Shown in pieces: positions 49,759-63,867 of a stretch of DNA of 64,000 nt. This DNA comes from Cylindrotheca closterium (Eukaryota > Bacillariophyta > Bacillariophyceae > Bacillariales > Bacillariaceae). The number at the start of each line of letters is the position of its first letter. Position 1 is the stretch's first letter. The stretch covers positions 950,816 through 1,014,815 of the forward strand of contig CAKOGP040001869.1 of assembly GCA_933822405.4 (NCBI GenBank), written 5' to 3'. Below the pieces are notes generated by a model. That model worked only from the letters and a program-made list of their open reading frames with translations. It was not told the origin of the DNA and ran no database searches. A program made the position numbers and the translations under genes.

Positions 49759-52700
49759 ATGGCAGAAGTGGGAACTCCACTCAGTCCAGCACAACCGCTG
49801 AAGAAGCGATTGTCTCGGTTAAGCATTAATGATAATTCCCATCGTCGGTTTCCAACTGTCCAATCGTTTGTGGAACAACTCGGAGGAAACAAAGGCATTG
49901 TAATTGAACGAGTCTTGATTGCCAACAACGGTGTAGCTGCTGTCAAAGCTATTCGTTCTATCAGAAAATGGGCATACGAGGTGTTTGGAGATGAAAGAGC
50001 TATCAAGTTTATTGTCATGGCAACTCCAGAAGATTTGCGGTACGTTGATTAGATTTGATTAGATTAGATTTGATTAGATTAGATTAGATTTTGTGGGCGT
50101 TCACGTCAGCAATTTTGGGAGCTTTTGTTATCTCATGGATATCGCTTCAATAAATTTTGTCACTTTGCAGAGCGAATGCCGAATATATTCGAATGGGAGA
50201 TGTGATTATCGATGTTCCGGGGGGTTCGAATAATCACAACTATGCAAATGTCACGCTGATTGTGGAATTGGCACGCCTTCATGGCGTGAATGCTGTTTGG
50301 GCTGGATGGGGACATGCTAGTGAGAATCCAATCCTACCAGACACACTGGCCAAGAGTAACCCTCCCATCAAGTTTATTGGTCCTGCTGGACCTCCAATGC
50401 GCGCTCTGGGAGATAAGATTGGGAGTACGATCATTGCGCAATCAGCTGGAGTGTCATGCATCGATTGGAATGGATCAGACGTTAATGCAAGTTATGACAA
50501 AGAAACCGGAACTCTTCCTGAGAAGGCTTACGAAGATGCTTCTATTGCTTCAGCTTCTGCTGCTACTGAAGCCGCTCAGAAAATTGGACTTCCAGTAATG
50601 ATCAAGGCGTCGGAAGGAGGAGGTGGAAAAGGTATTCGACTTGTGGAAAAGATCGAAGACGTCCCAAATGCTTACAGACAAGTATGTGGTGAAGTCCCAG
50701 GAAGTCCAATATTCATCATGAGGCTCTCCACCAAATCGCGGCACTTGGAAGTCCAATTGCTGGCTGATGAATATGGAAATGCTGTTGCCTTGAACGGCCG
50801 AGATTGTTCCGTCCAACGTCGCCACCAAAAAATTATTGAGGAGGGGCCTCCTGTCGCCGCCAACCCAGAAGTCTGGGCTGAAATGGAAAAGGCTGCTGTC
50901 GCTCTAGCAAAGGCTGTCGGGTATGCCAACGCTGGAACAGTTGAATACCTTTACTCCGAACCAGATTCCAAATTCTACTTCTTGGAATTGAACCCTCGTC
51001 TTCAGGTGGAGCACCCTGTCACGGAAATGATCACTCGTGTGAACTTGCCGGCAGCCCAACTCCAAGTTGCCATGGGTATTCCATTGGACAATATCCCTGA
51101 AATCAGAGAAGTCTATGGCCGAACCCGCTTTGAAGATGACCCAAACGCCGAGAGCTCAAGAATTGATTTTGATAGTGCCCAGCGTGTCCAGCCACATGCC
51201 CATTGTATTGCGGTTCGTATTACTGCTGAAAATGCTGAAGCAGGATTCAAGCCAACCAGTGGTGGTATCCAAGAATTGAACTTCAGATCTACACCAAACG
51301 TTTGGGGTTACTTCAGTATGGACAGTTCCGGATCCATCCACGAATTTGCAGACTCACAGTTTGGCCATCTTTTTGCGAGTGGCACTGACAGAGAACAAGC
51401 CCGTCGAAACATGGTTTTGGCGTTGAAGGAACTTTCCATTCGTGGTGACATCAGCACTACTGTTGGATACATCTCGAGGTTGATCGAACTAGATGATTTC
51501 ATTAACAATCAAATCGATACAGCTTGGCTTGACGGTATCATCAAGGAAAACGTCGAAGGAATTGGAGCTGTCGAAGGTGGGATGAAGCGTGCAAGTTCCA
51601 TGGTCAATTTGGACGACTCCTTAAGCCATCTTCATGTTGCCATGGGAGCAACCATTGTAGCATACGACAGCTGTATGGAGGGAGAGCACCAATTCACGGA
51701 GCTACTACAGAAAGGCCAACTTCCTCCACGAAATCTGTTGAAGATGGAGCATCACGTGGAACTGATTCTCAATGGCGTCAAGTACAAGCTGTTCTGCACC
51801 CGAAAGGGACAATGCAGTTTCCGCATCGGGTTGGATGGAAATGTAGATGCCTTTGTGATGACCAATGTACGCAAATTGAGCGATGGCGGTTACTTGATCG
51901 AGATTGGAGGAACCAGTCATGTCGCTTACTTGACAAACAAAGGAGATGTTGCCACCGGAATGAGACTCAACGTTGGCGGTTCCAACGTTGCATTTTCTCC
52001 TGATTACGATCCAACTTCACTGAGAACAGACGTCGCAGGAAAATTGGTTAAGAAGCTTGTTGCAGATGGTACCCACGTTAAGAAGGGCGAAGCATATGCC
52101 GAAATCGAAGTGATGAAAATGTTCATGCCTTTGAAGGTGGAAGAGGCTGGAATTGTTCACTGGCAGGGCAACGAGGGTGCATCGTTGGCAGCAGGTGATC
52201 TGCTCGCGACACTGGAACTTGACAATCCAGAAAACGTGGCTTCTGTTACAGTATTTGATGGCTTGTTGCGAGTTGAAGGATGGGGTAACTCGAGTCGTCC
52301 AGCGAATGCAATTAGACCGCATCTTGTCATGCGAGCCGCAGTTGATGTCCTTGAAGGAGCGATATCCGGATACGTCCTTGACAAAAATGAAGTTGATCTC
52401 ACGATGGAGGACCTGGCAACTGCTGTAACTCATTCATCACTTCCCATGTTTGAAGTCGACGAGCAACTATCTGTATTGAGTGGTCGAATCCCCGCCAAGT
52501 TGTTTGACAGTATCACCAAGATCATTGCTGATTTCAGAAATCTGGTTCAGGAGGGCAGTGGAGTCCAGCTTCGGTAAGTTGTCGATTGCTTATTCCTGCT
52601 TGTTCTTGGTGTGGCAACTGACGTTTTCTTCTGAATATAGATTTCCAGCAGAAGAAGTGATCTCGTTAATCAATTCTCAAGCAAACTCTTTGTCTGAAGC

Positions 52701-55700
52701 AGCTGAGAAATCAACGTTTGTCGCGTTGACCACTCCCCTGAAGGATACTGTGCTTCCTTACACCAAGAGCAAGGCCACTGGCGTTCCAGGTGCTGAGAAA
52801 GCACTGTTGTTCTTTATTGACATCCTTCGACGCTGGATTTCGATAGAGCGTTGGTTCTATGAAGGCCCATCATACGCTGACTCCGTCACCAATATCAGAA
52901 AGATTCACAAAGACGATGCCTCTACCATTCTGAGTATTTGTCGTGCACACGAGCAGCTGAAAACAACTTCGTACATTATCAATCGAGTGATCTCGATCAT
53001 TAATGATGGATCAAGAGTGGATTTGACAACTACAAATGCAGCACCAATTGGAAAGCGTGTCTCGATTGTCGCTGGAGCGGAGAGTCTACCTGATGCTCTT
53101 CCTGCTATTTCTGAGGTTGGAATGATGGGCCAGAACAAGTTGTACGCCGAAGTTGCTCTCCGGGCTCGTAAAATTTTGATGCAAGAGAGTATGCCAAGTT
53201 TGGAACAACGAAAGCAGAAGGTGCTTGAGGCAGCCAAGACACTTACTGTCTCTGATGCGACCAAGGCAGAGGAACTCCTTGCTGATCAGACACCAATGTT
53301 AGATGTTTTCTTTCCCATTCTGAAGACAGTCCTAGCTTCAAAGGAAGAAATTGGCTTGCTCGAACTCTACGCACGCCGTTTGTATCGAACATACACCTTG
53401 AAGGAAACTGAGAAGAAATTCGACCAACGAATCGTGAAGTTTGCATTCACCAACAAAGCTCCTGAGAAAGTTTTGCACAAGCTGACTTCTGTCAGCAGTA
53501 TGACTGAATTGAGCAGTATGGTCAGTTCGTCCTCACTCAGCAAGCTAAGTGACTCTGCTGAAAGTGACTCTGAGAACAGGGTTATCACAGCCGAGAACTT
53601 TGAGAAAGTTCCATCGAGCGTACAGAGAACGGGAGTCATCAAGATTTTTGACAGCATTGATGATTTGTCGAATGCATCGAACATCACAGCAGTATTGAAC
53701 GAATTCCCTACGATGCCGATATCTCCCACTGCTGGTCCGATGAATGTTCTATATCTAATTCTACCTAACACAGCTTCTTCTGGAGATGAAAAGTCCAACG
53801 ATGCGCTCGCAGAGCGTTGTCATTCACTATTGTCTCACCACAAGGGTCTCTATCAAAATGCTCAAGTTCGACGTGTGACAGTCATCTTCGAGCGGTTGAA
53901 CGAAGACGGAGAAGCAGATACATCACCTGGGGCATTCACATACCGTTTTCCAGAGTACAAGGAAGAAACTACTATCAGAGATATCAATCCAAGTCATGCA
54001 ATCAACCTGGAAATGCACCGACTTGCAGAAAACTTCCGTGTCAAGACCCTTGGAGCGACACATACTACAACATCTCACATCCACTTGTATGAAGCTGCTC
54101 CAAAGCAATCTGCCCTCGTGAAAGACAAGAAAGCCAACAAGGCGTCCAGAATGTTCGTTCGGGCACTGAGCTTCAATCTTGATTTCTCGTCATCGAGTTT
54201 TGAACGAATTCTGGTTGATGCTCTCAATGCTCTGGACTTGAAATCCGAGAACCTCAAGGCTGACAATCACTTGTTCGTAAATCTTGTCAGCGACTTCGAG
54301 AAGGTTGTACTTGACCCTGTGGTGGTGGAACAAGTTGTCGTCGACATTTTGAAACGTCATGGTGACAGAGTGTCAGCACTTGGCATTGTCGAAGTGGAGA
54401 CAAAGATTCTTTGCTCATTGAGTCCCGATTCTCCTCCAATTTCTTTGCGATTGGTGGCCAGCAACCCGACTGGATACGTCCATGTCATGAACACTTACGT
54501 CGAAGCAGCTGACGAATCAAGCAGCGACCGAGTCTTCAAGCTCATTGGAGGCACCAAGGCGAGCTTGGCGTGTGCCGGTGACAGTTCGTGGGAAGGGTTA
54601 AATGTGAACACTCCCTATCCACTCACTCGTCCTTTTGACAACCAGAGAAAGGCTGCTCTTCGTTCATCAGACACCTTATACTGCTACGATCTTCCAGCGT
54701 TGTTCGAAGCAGCCGTTGAACAGGAGTGGGTTGATGCCTCGAAGAGAGGAGGTGTTGAAGGTAGCATCCGAAGCTCTGCTCGACCTTTGATGGTGATGTA
54801 CACTACAGAACTCGTTGTGAAGAAAACTACTTCAATGGATCAAGATACTTGGACTATGGATGACTACCTCAGCGGTGACCTCGAGTTGGTAGAAGTGAGC
54901 CGACAGGCAGGTGCCAATAATGTCGGAATGGTTGCTTGGTTGATGGTGTTGAAAACAGTTGAATACCCCAATGTAAGTCGATCGTTCGTTGAATTGCCAC
55001 GAATGGATACACACTAATTTTTTCCCACAGGGTCGACAAGTTGTATTGATTGCGAATGACATTACCCACAAGGCAGGAAGTTTCGGTACTCGCGAGGATG
55101 TTGTGTTCAAACTTGCATCCGAATATGCTCGTGAGAAACGTATTCCCCGTTTGTACGTGGCAGCAAACTCAGGTGCTCGGATCGGAGTAGCAGAATCAGT
55201 GCGCCAAAAGTTCAAGGTTGCTTTCAAGGAAAATGCGAAGCCAGAAAATGGATTCGATTTCCTTTATGTAACGAAAGATGATTACGCAGCTCTCACTTCT
55301 GAAAAGAAGAATATACTCGTGGAACCGGCAACCTTTAATGGTGAAGACGTGTTCCGCGTGACGGATATCATCGGGTCCGAGCCAGATCTGGGAGTAGAAA
55401 ATCTGAAAGGCTCGGGTCTCATCGCCGGAGAGACAAGTGCCGCATACAAGGACATTTTCACGCTCACTATCGTTCTTGGCCGAACTGTTGGAATTGGTGC
55501 ATACCTTGTTCGACTTGGTCAACGTACGATTCAGAAGACCTCTGCATCGCCTATCATCTTGACTGGGTACCAAGCTCTGAACAAACTGATGGGCGTCGAC
55601 GTGTACTCGACTAATGATCAACTTGGAGGTCCAGGTATCATGTACTCGAACGGTGTCTCCCACTTGGCAGAGCCCGACCACTTGCGCGCTGTGAAGTCCG

Positions 55701-57070
55701 CCATCGATTGGTTGTCGTATGTGCCTCACCGCAGGGGAGGACTCCTACCCGTGACAGACATTCGAGGAGTGGATGAAATCGAACGACAGATTGACTTTGT
55801 GCCAGTCCCAGGAACTCCTTATGATCCCAGAATGCTTCTCGCAGGTGGAGAAGACGACACTGGAGTATGGAAAAGTGGTTTTTTTGACAGAGGAAGTTTC
55901 ACCGAAGCCCTCGCTGGATGGGCGAAGACGGTGGTCATTGGACGCGCCAGGCTCGGGGGAATTCCAATGGGTGTTGTCATCACTGAAAACCGCACTGCGG
56001 AGAACATCAAGCCAGCTGATCCTGCTGATGTGAAAGCGTCCGAAGCTGTCATCCAAGAAGCTGGGTGCGTGTGGTTCCCCAACAGTGCCTACAAGACTGC
56101 CCAAGCAATCAATGACTTCCGAACGGAGGATTTGCCTTTGATTGTATTCGCCAACTGGCGTGGATTCAGTGGAGGACAGCGAGATATGTTTGATGAGGTC
56201 TTGAAGTATGGTTCGTTGATTGTTGATGCATTTGTTGCCTATGAGCAACCTGTCTTCGTCTTCATTCCTCCGTTCGCCGAGATCAGAGGTGGGGCCTGGG
56301 TGGTTCTTGATGCGTCTATCAATGCTTCCGTGATGGAAATGTATGCTTCTTCTGGCAGTGCCCGTGGTGGTGTGCTCGAAGCAAACGGAGCTGCGAGCGT
56401 CAAGTATCGCACAAAGGATCTCATCAAGACAATGCATCGACTTGACGAAGAGTTGATTGCCTTGGACGCAAAGCTGGCACAAGGATCGACTGATGCCGAA
56501 CACCAAGGAACTCAAGCAGAGATTTCAAGCAGGGAACGTGCCTTGCTGCCTGTTTATGAGCAAATATCGGTGCAATTCTGTGAACTCCATGACACTCCTG
56601 GAAGAATGGAGGCAGTTGGAGTCATTCGCCAACAGGTTGATTGGGAAACTTCTCGAGGTTTCTTCTACTGGAGACTGCGAAGAAAGCTCGCTGAATTTGA
56701 TTTGCGCAAGAAAATTATCGAAGCAGCAGAAGTTGGGAGAGGCGTGAAGACACCAACTCCTCTTGAAGCTTCTGATTTGATCAAACGGTGGTTTTTGGCA
56801 ACACCGGGTATGACCGAGGCCAAATGGGAAGATGACAAGGCAATGCTCACATGGATGGGTGAAAACTACCAACTCCTTGAACAGAAAGTTATCAGCTACA
56901 CCAAAGAGTGCGTGGTGCAAGAAGTTGTCCAAGTGATGACGCAAGGAGGCAACACAGCCAAGATTGGAACGATGGGCATTGTTGAAGGAATTGGACGAGC
57001 CATGGCCACCATGACCGAAGAAGAGAAGGCTGAATTCAAAGCAATGATGCAAAAAACATTGCAACTGTAG
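49759..57070 (+). CDS. ACC: Homomeric (multidomain) acetyl-CoA carboxylase
   Basis: Exons: 49759-50039, 50171-52573, 52641-54972, 55031-57070, all GT-AG, spliced to 2351 residues, close to the usual 2200-2400. The biotin carboxylase domain opens [20 protein letters not shown]; the ATP-grasp loop is [14 protein letters not shown]. The biotin attachment site is [10 protein letters not shown] at about residue 740. The central domain has [20 protein letters not shown]. The carboxyltransferase halves begin around [20 protein letters not shown] and [20 protein letters not shown], with [20 protein letters not shown] binding CoA. The enzyme makes malonyl-CoA for fatty acid synthesis or elongation. 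Starting at 49759 there is no signal peptide ([17 protein letters not shown]), so a cytosolic isoform is likely; diatoms commonly have plastid and cytosolic forms. The first intron is built largely of GATTAGATTT-like repeats. Confidence 0.95.
50045..50091. repeat. TTGATTAGA repeats within ACC intron 1
   Basis: Intron 1 contains about eight GATTAGA/TTTGATTAGA units in a row. It is likely slippage-prone but non-coding. Confidence 0.85.
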
Positions 57071-57301
57071 AGTCAGCTCTCAAGCTATTAATATAAAATG
57101 CATTAGATTTAATTTTCTCGTTGTGATATCGCAGAATCGAGACAACCATTCAAATGAATGAAATAGAAAATGAGAATCAGCTGCATTGACTATCACAAAT
57201 CGTGTTCGGAGTAGTCGAACAATACATCAAATTCCAAGCATCGCCATTGTCTTTTGCAAATAGCCCACAGTGCCGCGGATGCAAAACACAAGCATTTGGT
57301 G

Positions 57302-57568
57302 ATGCGAGTCTCTTTTGATGCCACTCGGATATTTCATCTTGCCCTACTGATTGCACTGACAATAGCAGGAGGCCAGCTCTTTTCTTACTTTTTTGATTGG
57401 AATGGACTTGCAGCCTATGGAACAGCTTGCACCATCGTTTGTCAGATATCCAATGTTGCCATGAAGTTTGCGAGCGGTGAACTCAACACTCTCCTTGACG
57501 ACCCAAAATCAAAGCCAAAAGAAAAGACGGAAAGCAAAGGAGGCAATCCTAAGAAAAAACGAAAATAG
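57302..57568 (+). CDS. Small membrane protein with Lys-rich tail
   Basis: The ATG at 57302 gives 88 residues; sequence upstream is open only from a TTG. Two hydrophobic segments (IFHLALLIALTIAGGQLFSY and GLAAYGTACTIVCQISNVAM) are followed by a short acidic patch and a Lys-rich C-terminus (PKSKPKEKTESKGGNPKKKR then K). It lies between the ACC and MSH6 genes, which converge on it. No family is recognised. The regular hydrophobicity supports a real gene; its small size makes it uncertain, and an upstream exon is possible. Confidence 0.4.
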   Translation: MRVSFDATRIFHLALLIALTIAGGQLFSYFFDWNGLAAYGTACTIVCQISNVAMKFASGELNTLLDDPKSKPKEKTESKGGNPKKKRK

Positions 57569-57777
57569 AGAGTCAATTTAGTATCATCTTCTTTTTCGAG
57601 TTCGTCACACAATTCGTCATGGCGCATAACCATACCAAAGACCGAGACGGACTCCTCCAGGTTCCCTCTTACTCATATATCATCAATTGCAGCATGAGCA
57701 ATGTCGATCTATAACGCGACGATATCTTGAAAGGCTACAGGGAAAAAGTAGAGTTACTCTTTTACAGTATGAAATCT

Positions 57778-60700
57778 TCATGCAGAGGCTTTCAATTCGT
57801 TTTGTAGTGCTCGGAGACTGTCCCAATCTTGAGACTGAATGGCATCTGTAATCTTCTGTTTGAAATCGACGGCGGCTTCAGAGCTAATACGAGGTTTCTT
57901 TTGATGACGATCGTTCATTTCGGCTTCGAACTCTTCACTGACCCGCTTGGCATTGACGAGAACTTGTTGGGGTAGACCTGCAAGCCGAGCAACGTTGATA
58001 CCAAAGGACTTGGGACAAGTTCCAGGTCCAAGTGTGTACAAGAAGGTGACCCGACTGTCATCAGGAGCATCTTCTTCTCCATCTTCCACCATGCATTCCA
58101 TGTGACCGAGTCGGACCTTTGGTTCATGTTCCCACTCATTGAGTAGGGAGTGGTAATGGGTCGCAAACAAACTCAAGCATTGACTGCGTTCCACCAAGTG
58201 CTTGACTGTTGCTCCTGCAATAGCGGTACCGTCGAAGGTGGACGTTCCGCGACCTAGCTCGTCCATAATGACAAGGCTGCGTCGAGTTGCTCCACGGAGG
58301 GCTGAAGCTGTTTCGGCAAGTTCGACAAAGAAGGTCGACTGGCCCAAGAGGATTCGATCGGAGGCTCCCAATCGAGTGAAAATGCAGTCAATTGGGGTGA
58401 GCTCACAAGATTCCGCCGGGACAAAACTTCCAATCTGAGCGAGGATTGCAATCAAACAAGTTTGTCGAAGCAAGGTACTTTTTCCTCCCTAAAGAGCAGA
58501 AACGATGGGTCTATTGATGAGCTTTATTCGGAGAAGAAACTTTTGTTGAATCAGCATATGCAAGACGTACCATATTTGGACCACTTAAGAGCAATAGCCT
58601 TTCTGAATTACTCTTGCGTCCAAGAGTAAGATCATTTGGAATGAAATCATCCGAGTTGATGCTTGATTCCACACAGGGGTGTCTTCCTTGGACAATATTG
58701 ATAGTAGGTTCTTCATTCGGACTGCAATCGAGAATGGTTGGTCGACAGAAACCAGCCTTTCCAGCCGTCTTGGCCAAAGAACCAAGTGCATCCAGCATGG
58801 CGGTGGTCTGAGCTGCAGCTGCCCAGAGACTGCGTTGCTTGTTGAATCGAGCAAAAATCAATTGCATTCCCTTCGCTTTCCGATCCTTTTGCACTTCAAA
58901 GGCTCGTTCCAACTCGTGCACCAGGCCAGCTACAAAGCTAGTGCGGTACTTGTTGATTTGCTTGGCACCCTTTCCTCGTTTTCCCTTGACCTGAAAATCG
59001 CCCGGGACGTTGACATCTGCTGGCAATTCAATCAAGTACTTGTCTTTCGAATCCGGCTTGACGTTGACGTACTTCCAGTAATGTTTTGTATTCTGTCTGA
59101 GCTCGGCACACATTTCTCGCTTGTGATCGTCGAGTTCGGCCTTGATGCGTTCGATGGTATCGCAAGCTTCATCGTAGGCCTGATCACATCCTCGAGCTGG
59201 TTCGAAATCACCTTTGGCCGCCTTTTCACAATCAAAGTTGTCAAAGTACCAGTCGATTTCATCTACCATACAAGGGAAGAAACCTCCATCCGAAGTTTGT
59301 CTCACAATCTTCTTCAATTGACCACCTTCTTGTAGCTCCAGATCCGCAAAGAGCTCTGGAATTTGACAAGCTCGTCGCAAACCGTTCAACAGCTTGGAAA
59401 AGTCGCCGACTTTGCGCTTGTTGTACGTAGCACTTTCGTACAAGACAGCTCGTTCACCGGGATGATAGGCTTCTGCATTTTCGTTGCTGTGGTCCGTTGG
59501 GCCACTCATACTGTGCAATCGACTCAACAGACGATCCAAATCTCCAATCTTGCTCAAAATGTTCTGACGAGCTTCATTCAAGGCCACAGCTCCAGCACCC
59601 GCCACCAATTCTTGAACGGCATCTGCACGTCGCTCAATGTCCCCCTTTTGAAAGAGTGGTCGCAGCAACCATGCCCGCAGCAATCGTGCACCATGTGGCG
59701 TCTTGGTGTAGTTGATCTTGCTCCAAAGGGACCCTGTCGCTTTGTGATCCACCGCATTGGTCAGAATTTCCAAATTGTGCAAAGTGGTTCCATCTAAAGA
59801 CATGTTCTTGATGCTGCCTTCCGCATTTTGGACTGGTTCAATGCTGCCCAAAGGCGAAACTGCCGCTTGTCCTGGAGATTGAGACATTGAAACTGGTGTT
59901 GCGGATGTGGCAGCAGTAGCAGTATTAGCCATAGGTTCATCCTCTTCATGTTGTTGCAATACGGCTTCTGCCGTTTGATCTTGCTGATTAATGCAAGACG
60001 ATGGTGGCGGAAGGTAGGCCTTGACAATTCCCATACTCAAGATTTCTTGATCAATCAAGTTGCGCTGTAAATAAAAGAGAATGGCTCCAAAACTTTGGAG
60101 CAATAGTTGTGCCTTACCATCAATGGCCGCTTGCAACATTTTTGGCCACCGACTAGTATTCAGCTTGTCATGTTTGGATCCTCGAGGATAGTATCCACGA
60201 CGATGGAGCTCCGCCATGGTTTCTTCTATATCCCAAGGATGTATATGAGACGTCTTGCGTTGCAACATGGCACGATGCTTGTGTTCCAAGGCAGTCGACT
60301 GAGGAAAACTTTCCGTATCCGCAATCACTTCAACTCGGGTACCATTCCTAGAGTTGGTCTGGTACACCTTGATTTGCGACTTGAGAGTGGGAGAGGCTTG
60401 CTTGGACAGCAAGATCTCACTGGGCGCAAAGGAAGTCAAGAGGGTGCTCATTCTCGATCGCAATACATCGTCCGCAAATTGACCAATGGTGACGGCTCCA
60501 TTGACGGCATCCACCAAGGTAATTCCATATTCACAGACTGGCTTGACTTCATCATCATTATCTTCTTCACTATCTTGCATGGTACTCTCACCATCTTGTT
60601 GTTCCAGTAGTGTTTCTTGAATGGCCAGCAATGGCCCCACTCCAGATCCATTCGTTTCTGAATTGGCCAGCGCATTGACATCGTCCAGACAACAAAAGGT

Positions 60701-62427
60701 TCGAGTACCTAAAGTCAAAATGGAACAAACTTCTCGATTCACCACTTGTGGTTTGGATTGCCCCTTGGGCGTATTGGCCTTGCGGACTTTCAAGGCTTCG
60801 GGAGTTTCCGTTTGTTCCACTCGGGCCACCTTGTATCCCGCTCGTACCAACTTGTCGGCCATTTGACCATAGGAAATTTCGGGAAATCCCGAATGGGCCA
60901 CATGACCCTTCATGTAAATGAACCCACAGACTTCGACGCCAATGTCCGCATCCATGTGGAACATTTCGTAGAATTTGCCTACAGTAGAATAGGGGGAGGA
61001 AGATCGAACGATAGTGTGAAGAGGAAAGCAAAAGTTGGTTTTATCAAATAAACAACAATAACAATAACAATAGCAACAGCAACAGCAACAACAATATAAT
61101 ATAACTTACCCGTCTTGAAGAGTAAGACTGTATCAAAGTACCTCGACTTGAGCTCCCACCATTGCTTGACCGCATTGGTCATTTTGCCATCGTAGACCCG
61201 ATTCCATTCGTTCTCGTCCACTTTGAGGGTTCGAGGGTCATAGTCCGGATCATCTTGACCTCGATTCATGCTGTCCCTTGGATTTTGTACAAATTGCAAA
61301 TGATTGTGAACATGGGCGCCTCTTGGATTGACAACGCCCTTTTGAAAGGGCAAGGCTTTGGTTTTGTTGGTGTTATTGCCTGCTGCTTTTGAAGTAGTAC
61401 TGCTCGATGACTTTGGCGGAGTGGTCGACGCCAGTTTGCGTGGCGCGATAGCTGGTCGAGTGGGAGTAGTATGAGTCGTCAAAGGCGAGACTGTATTGGC
61501 AAACTGCTGCAGGGATCCCGGCTTGAAAAAGGTAGACGAAGAGGACGAAGAAGCACTCTTGGGAGGAGTTTTGGTAGCAATGCTGGCCTTGCTTGTGGGT
61601 GTGTGAGAAGAAGAAGAAGATGTACGATGAGTCGTCACCTTCAAGGCTGCCTTCGTCGTCTTGCGCTTCTTCTTGGGCCGATCTGCTAGTGGCTCCTCCT
61701 CCCCCTCATTATCATTGTAATCGTTGTCTTCATTGTCTGTTACCATCCACTGATCCGCTTCCTCTTCGTCATCATCTTCCTCTTGGTCCTTGGCTTCGTA
61801 TACGGATCCATCATCGTCCTCCTCTTCCTCTTGTTCATCGTCCCATTCCATTTCTTCTTCATCGTCATCATCATCATCAATTTGCAACCGCTTTTTGCTG
61901 TTACTATTCTTGTTCGATGGAACAGTTTTGCTCAAGAATTTGAATTGTTCCGTGGACAAGTCGAGTTGCTCAACTTCGCCATCCTCGTATTCCAAAGTAA
62001 ACCTAGACTTTCCGTGGCAAGACTTGACGACCGCCTTGTAATATTGCTTGTCATTGGGCCAGAAAACGAGAAGGGTGTGTCCGACTTGGACTTGTTGCCA
62101 CAAGGTGTTGCGGGTTTTCTTTTGCGGCGAGGTTGCTTGGCGAGCCGCATTGGACTTTTGTGATTGTGGTTGGGCATCGCTGGGAGAGACGGCGACTGGA
62201 GACGCGGAGTCCGTACTTGATGGTTTGGTTTTTGGCTTCGTGTTTTTGCTCTTGGTTTCCTTCTTGTTGCTGTTGTTGTCGTTGTTGTTGTTTGCCTTGC
62301 TGGACGTGCTCTTGGTTTGAGTGGACTGCTTTTTCGGTGTAGCCTTCTTGGCACCACCTGGAGCTGCGGAAAAGAAGGAAAACAAGCTCCCTTGCTTCAA
62401 GGACTTTTTGTTCTTGGGCGCTGGCAT
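57778..62427 (-). CDS. MSH6: DNA mismatch repair protein MSH6
   Basis: Exons are 62427-61110, 60978-58571 and 58488-57778, all GT-AG, giving 1478 residues. Residues 12-19 (QGSLFSFF) form a PCNA-binding PIP box, as in MSH6 N-termini. A Tudor-like domain at about 112-168 ([33 protein letters not shown]) resembles plant MSH6 and replaces the PWWP of animals. Long acidic Ser-rich linkers follow. Exon 2 opens with the mismatch-recognition motif [14 protein letters not shown] (FYE Phe and Glu present). The ATPase spans the last intron: [19 protein letters not shown], then [13 protein letters not shown] and [11 protein letters not shown]6 pairs with MSH2 (MutS-alpha) to bind base mismatches and small loops. 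The Phe-x-Glu and lengthy N-terminus separate it from MSH2, MSH3 and MutS2. Confidence 0.94.
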
Positions 62428-63867
62428 TTCTGATTGTGTGTTTGGTAATAAGAATATATAAGATTGGGTTTAGTAGTATAGGACGATTATTGATTGACTG
62501 ACTGACTGATCGACTTGACTGACTTGACTGGCTTCTTTCAGTGTAGTTCAAACGACAAAAGATATTGAAAGACGGTGATTAGATACAAGAGAAGTCCAAC
62601 GAGAAGAGCCTAGATTGGGAGTATGATGTATCGTTGTGGTTATAGTATGCTTCGTTGTACAATGACAACGCAACAATCATGAAATAATGCAAAACGACTT
62701 GCATCCAACTTGCACCCTCCCTTTGGCCTGCGCACGCACCGCGAAAGCTCGAGCCAGCCTCGCCCCTCGTACAATGCAGTAGAAGATGTACTGATTTGAG
62801 CGATTGGCGCGAAACAAATGTTTGACTCCTTCGATCAGGATTGCGGCAGACTGCTACGCTTGACGCCTGTGGTACCTACACTTGATACTTGATACTTGAT
62901 GCTCTTGGTGGTAGTACCACCAGGGTTGTAACTTGTAGCCAATCGCAGCCAATATATATTTTGACCCCATTGTGAAATATGAATGAGCCGATCGATTGAT
63001 CGATCGATCAATCAGTAGCACTGTCCTCCTGATGTCCTTTTCCAACAAGAATCAATCTTCCATCATTGCTGAATGCGAAGAAGCGCTGGCTTGACCATGA
63101 TCATGATGTCAATAGCTGCATGCTGCTTCTTGTGGTTAGTACTGTTGTAGTGCCGATTCGTCCTCCAGAGATCATGTGAGATGGTGATTGATTCAACTCC
63201 ATTATGTCAGTAGCTGTCGGAATGGCACGGTGGAGACTAAATAGTATTCTTCCGCTTGAACAAGAACAAGAACGGCCGCTTCTTCTTCTTGACGAATCAT
63301 CATCATTCTTCTGATTGAAGAAGAAGCATCATACAGTACTTTCCCTAGTACTATGCTGCTGTTGTTGTTGTTGGTGGTGATCAGAAACAGGTACAAAAGC
63401 CACATCTTTCATGTCCCGTTATAGGTACTGTAGATATGTGTTCTATACCTTTCGAATGAGTAAATGATTCGCATTTCTGTCCTCGCTCCTCGGTTCTGTT
63501 CCTCGGTGATGTGAGTGAAAAAGGTCGCGGCATGTTTGACTCGTTCGATCAAACACCGCTTGTGTGCAGTACATTACAGATTACGGTACAGTCAACAATA
63601 TCAAATAAAATAACACTTGTCGTATTGGAGAATAATAATCAACCTGACAGAATCTTCGATTGTGCATGTTGCTGTCTGGGCCATGCTGTTACTGACATGG
63701 CTCAACAGGATGTTGGTATGTATGTATGAATGCATGAATAAACAATGAAAAAAAATAGCTACACTAGTACTAGTACACAGTGACGATGAGAAAGCCATCA
63801 AAAGTAGTAGCACTTCTTTTAAGGTAGGCTATCTTCTATTTAGTGTTTGCTGATGTACGACGAGTCC
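62428..63867. other. Intergenic, about 1.4 kb
   Basis: The longest gene-free stretch. It includes GATC/GATT repeats (about 62991-63013), GGTGGTAGTACCACC (62908-62922, palindromic) and CTTGATA repeats (62880-62900). Small frames lack support. Confidence 0.55.
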
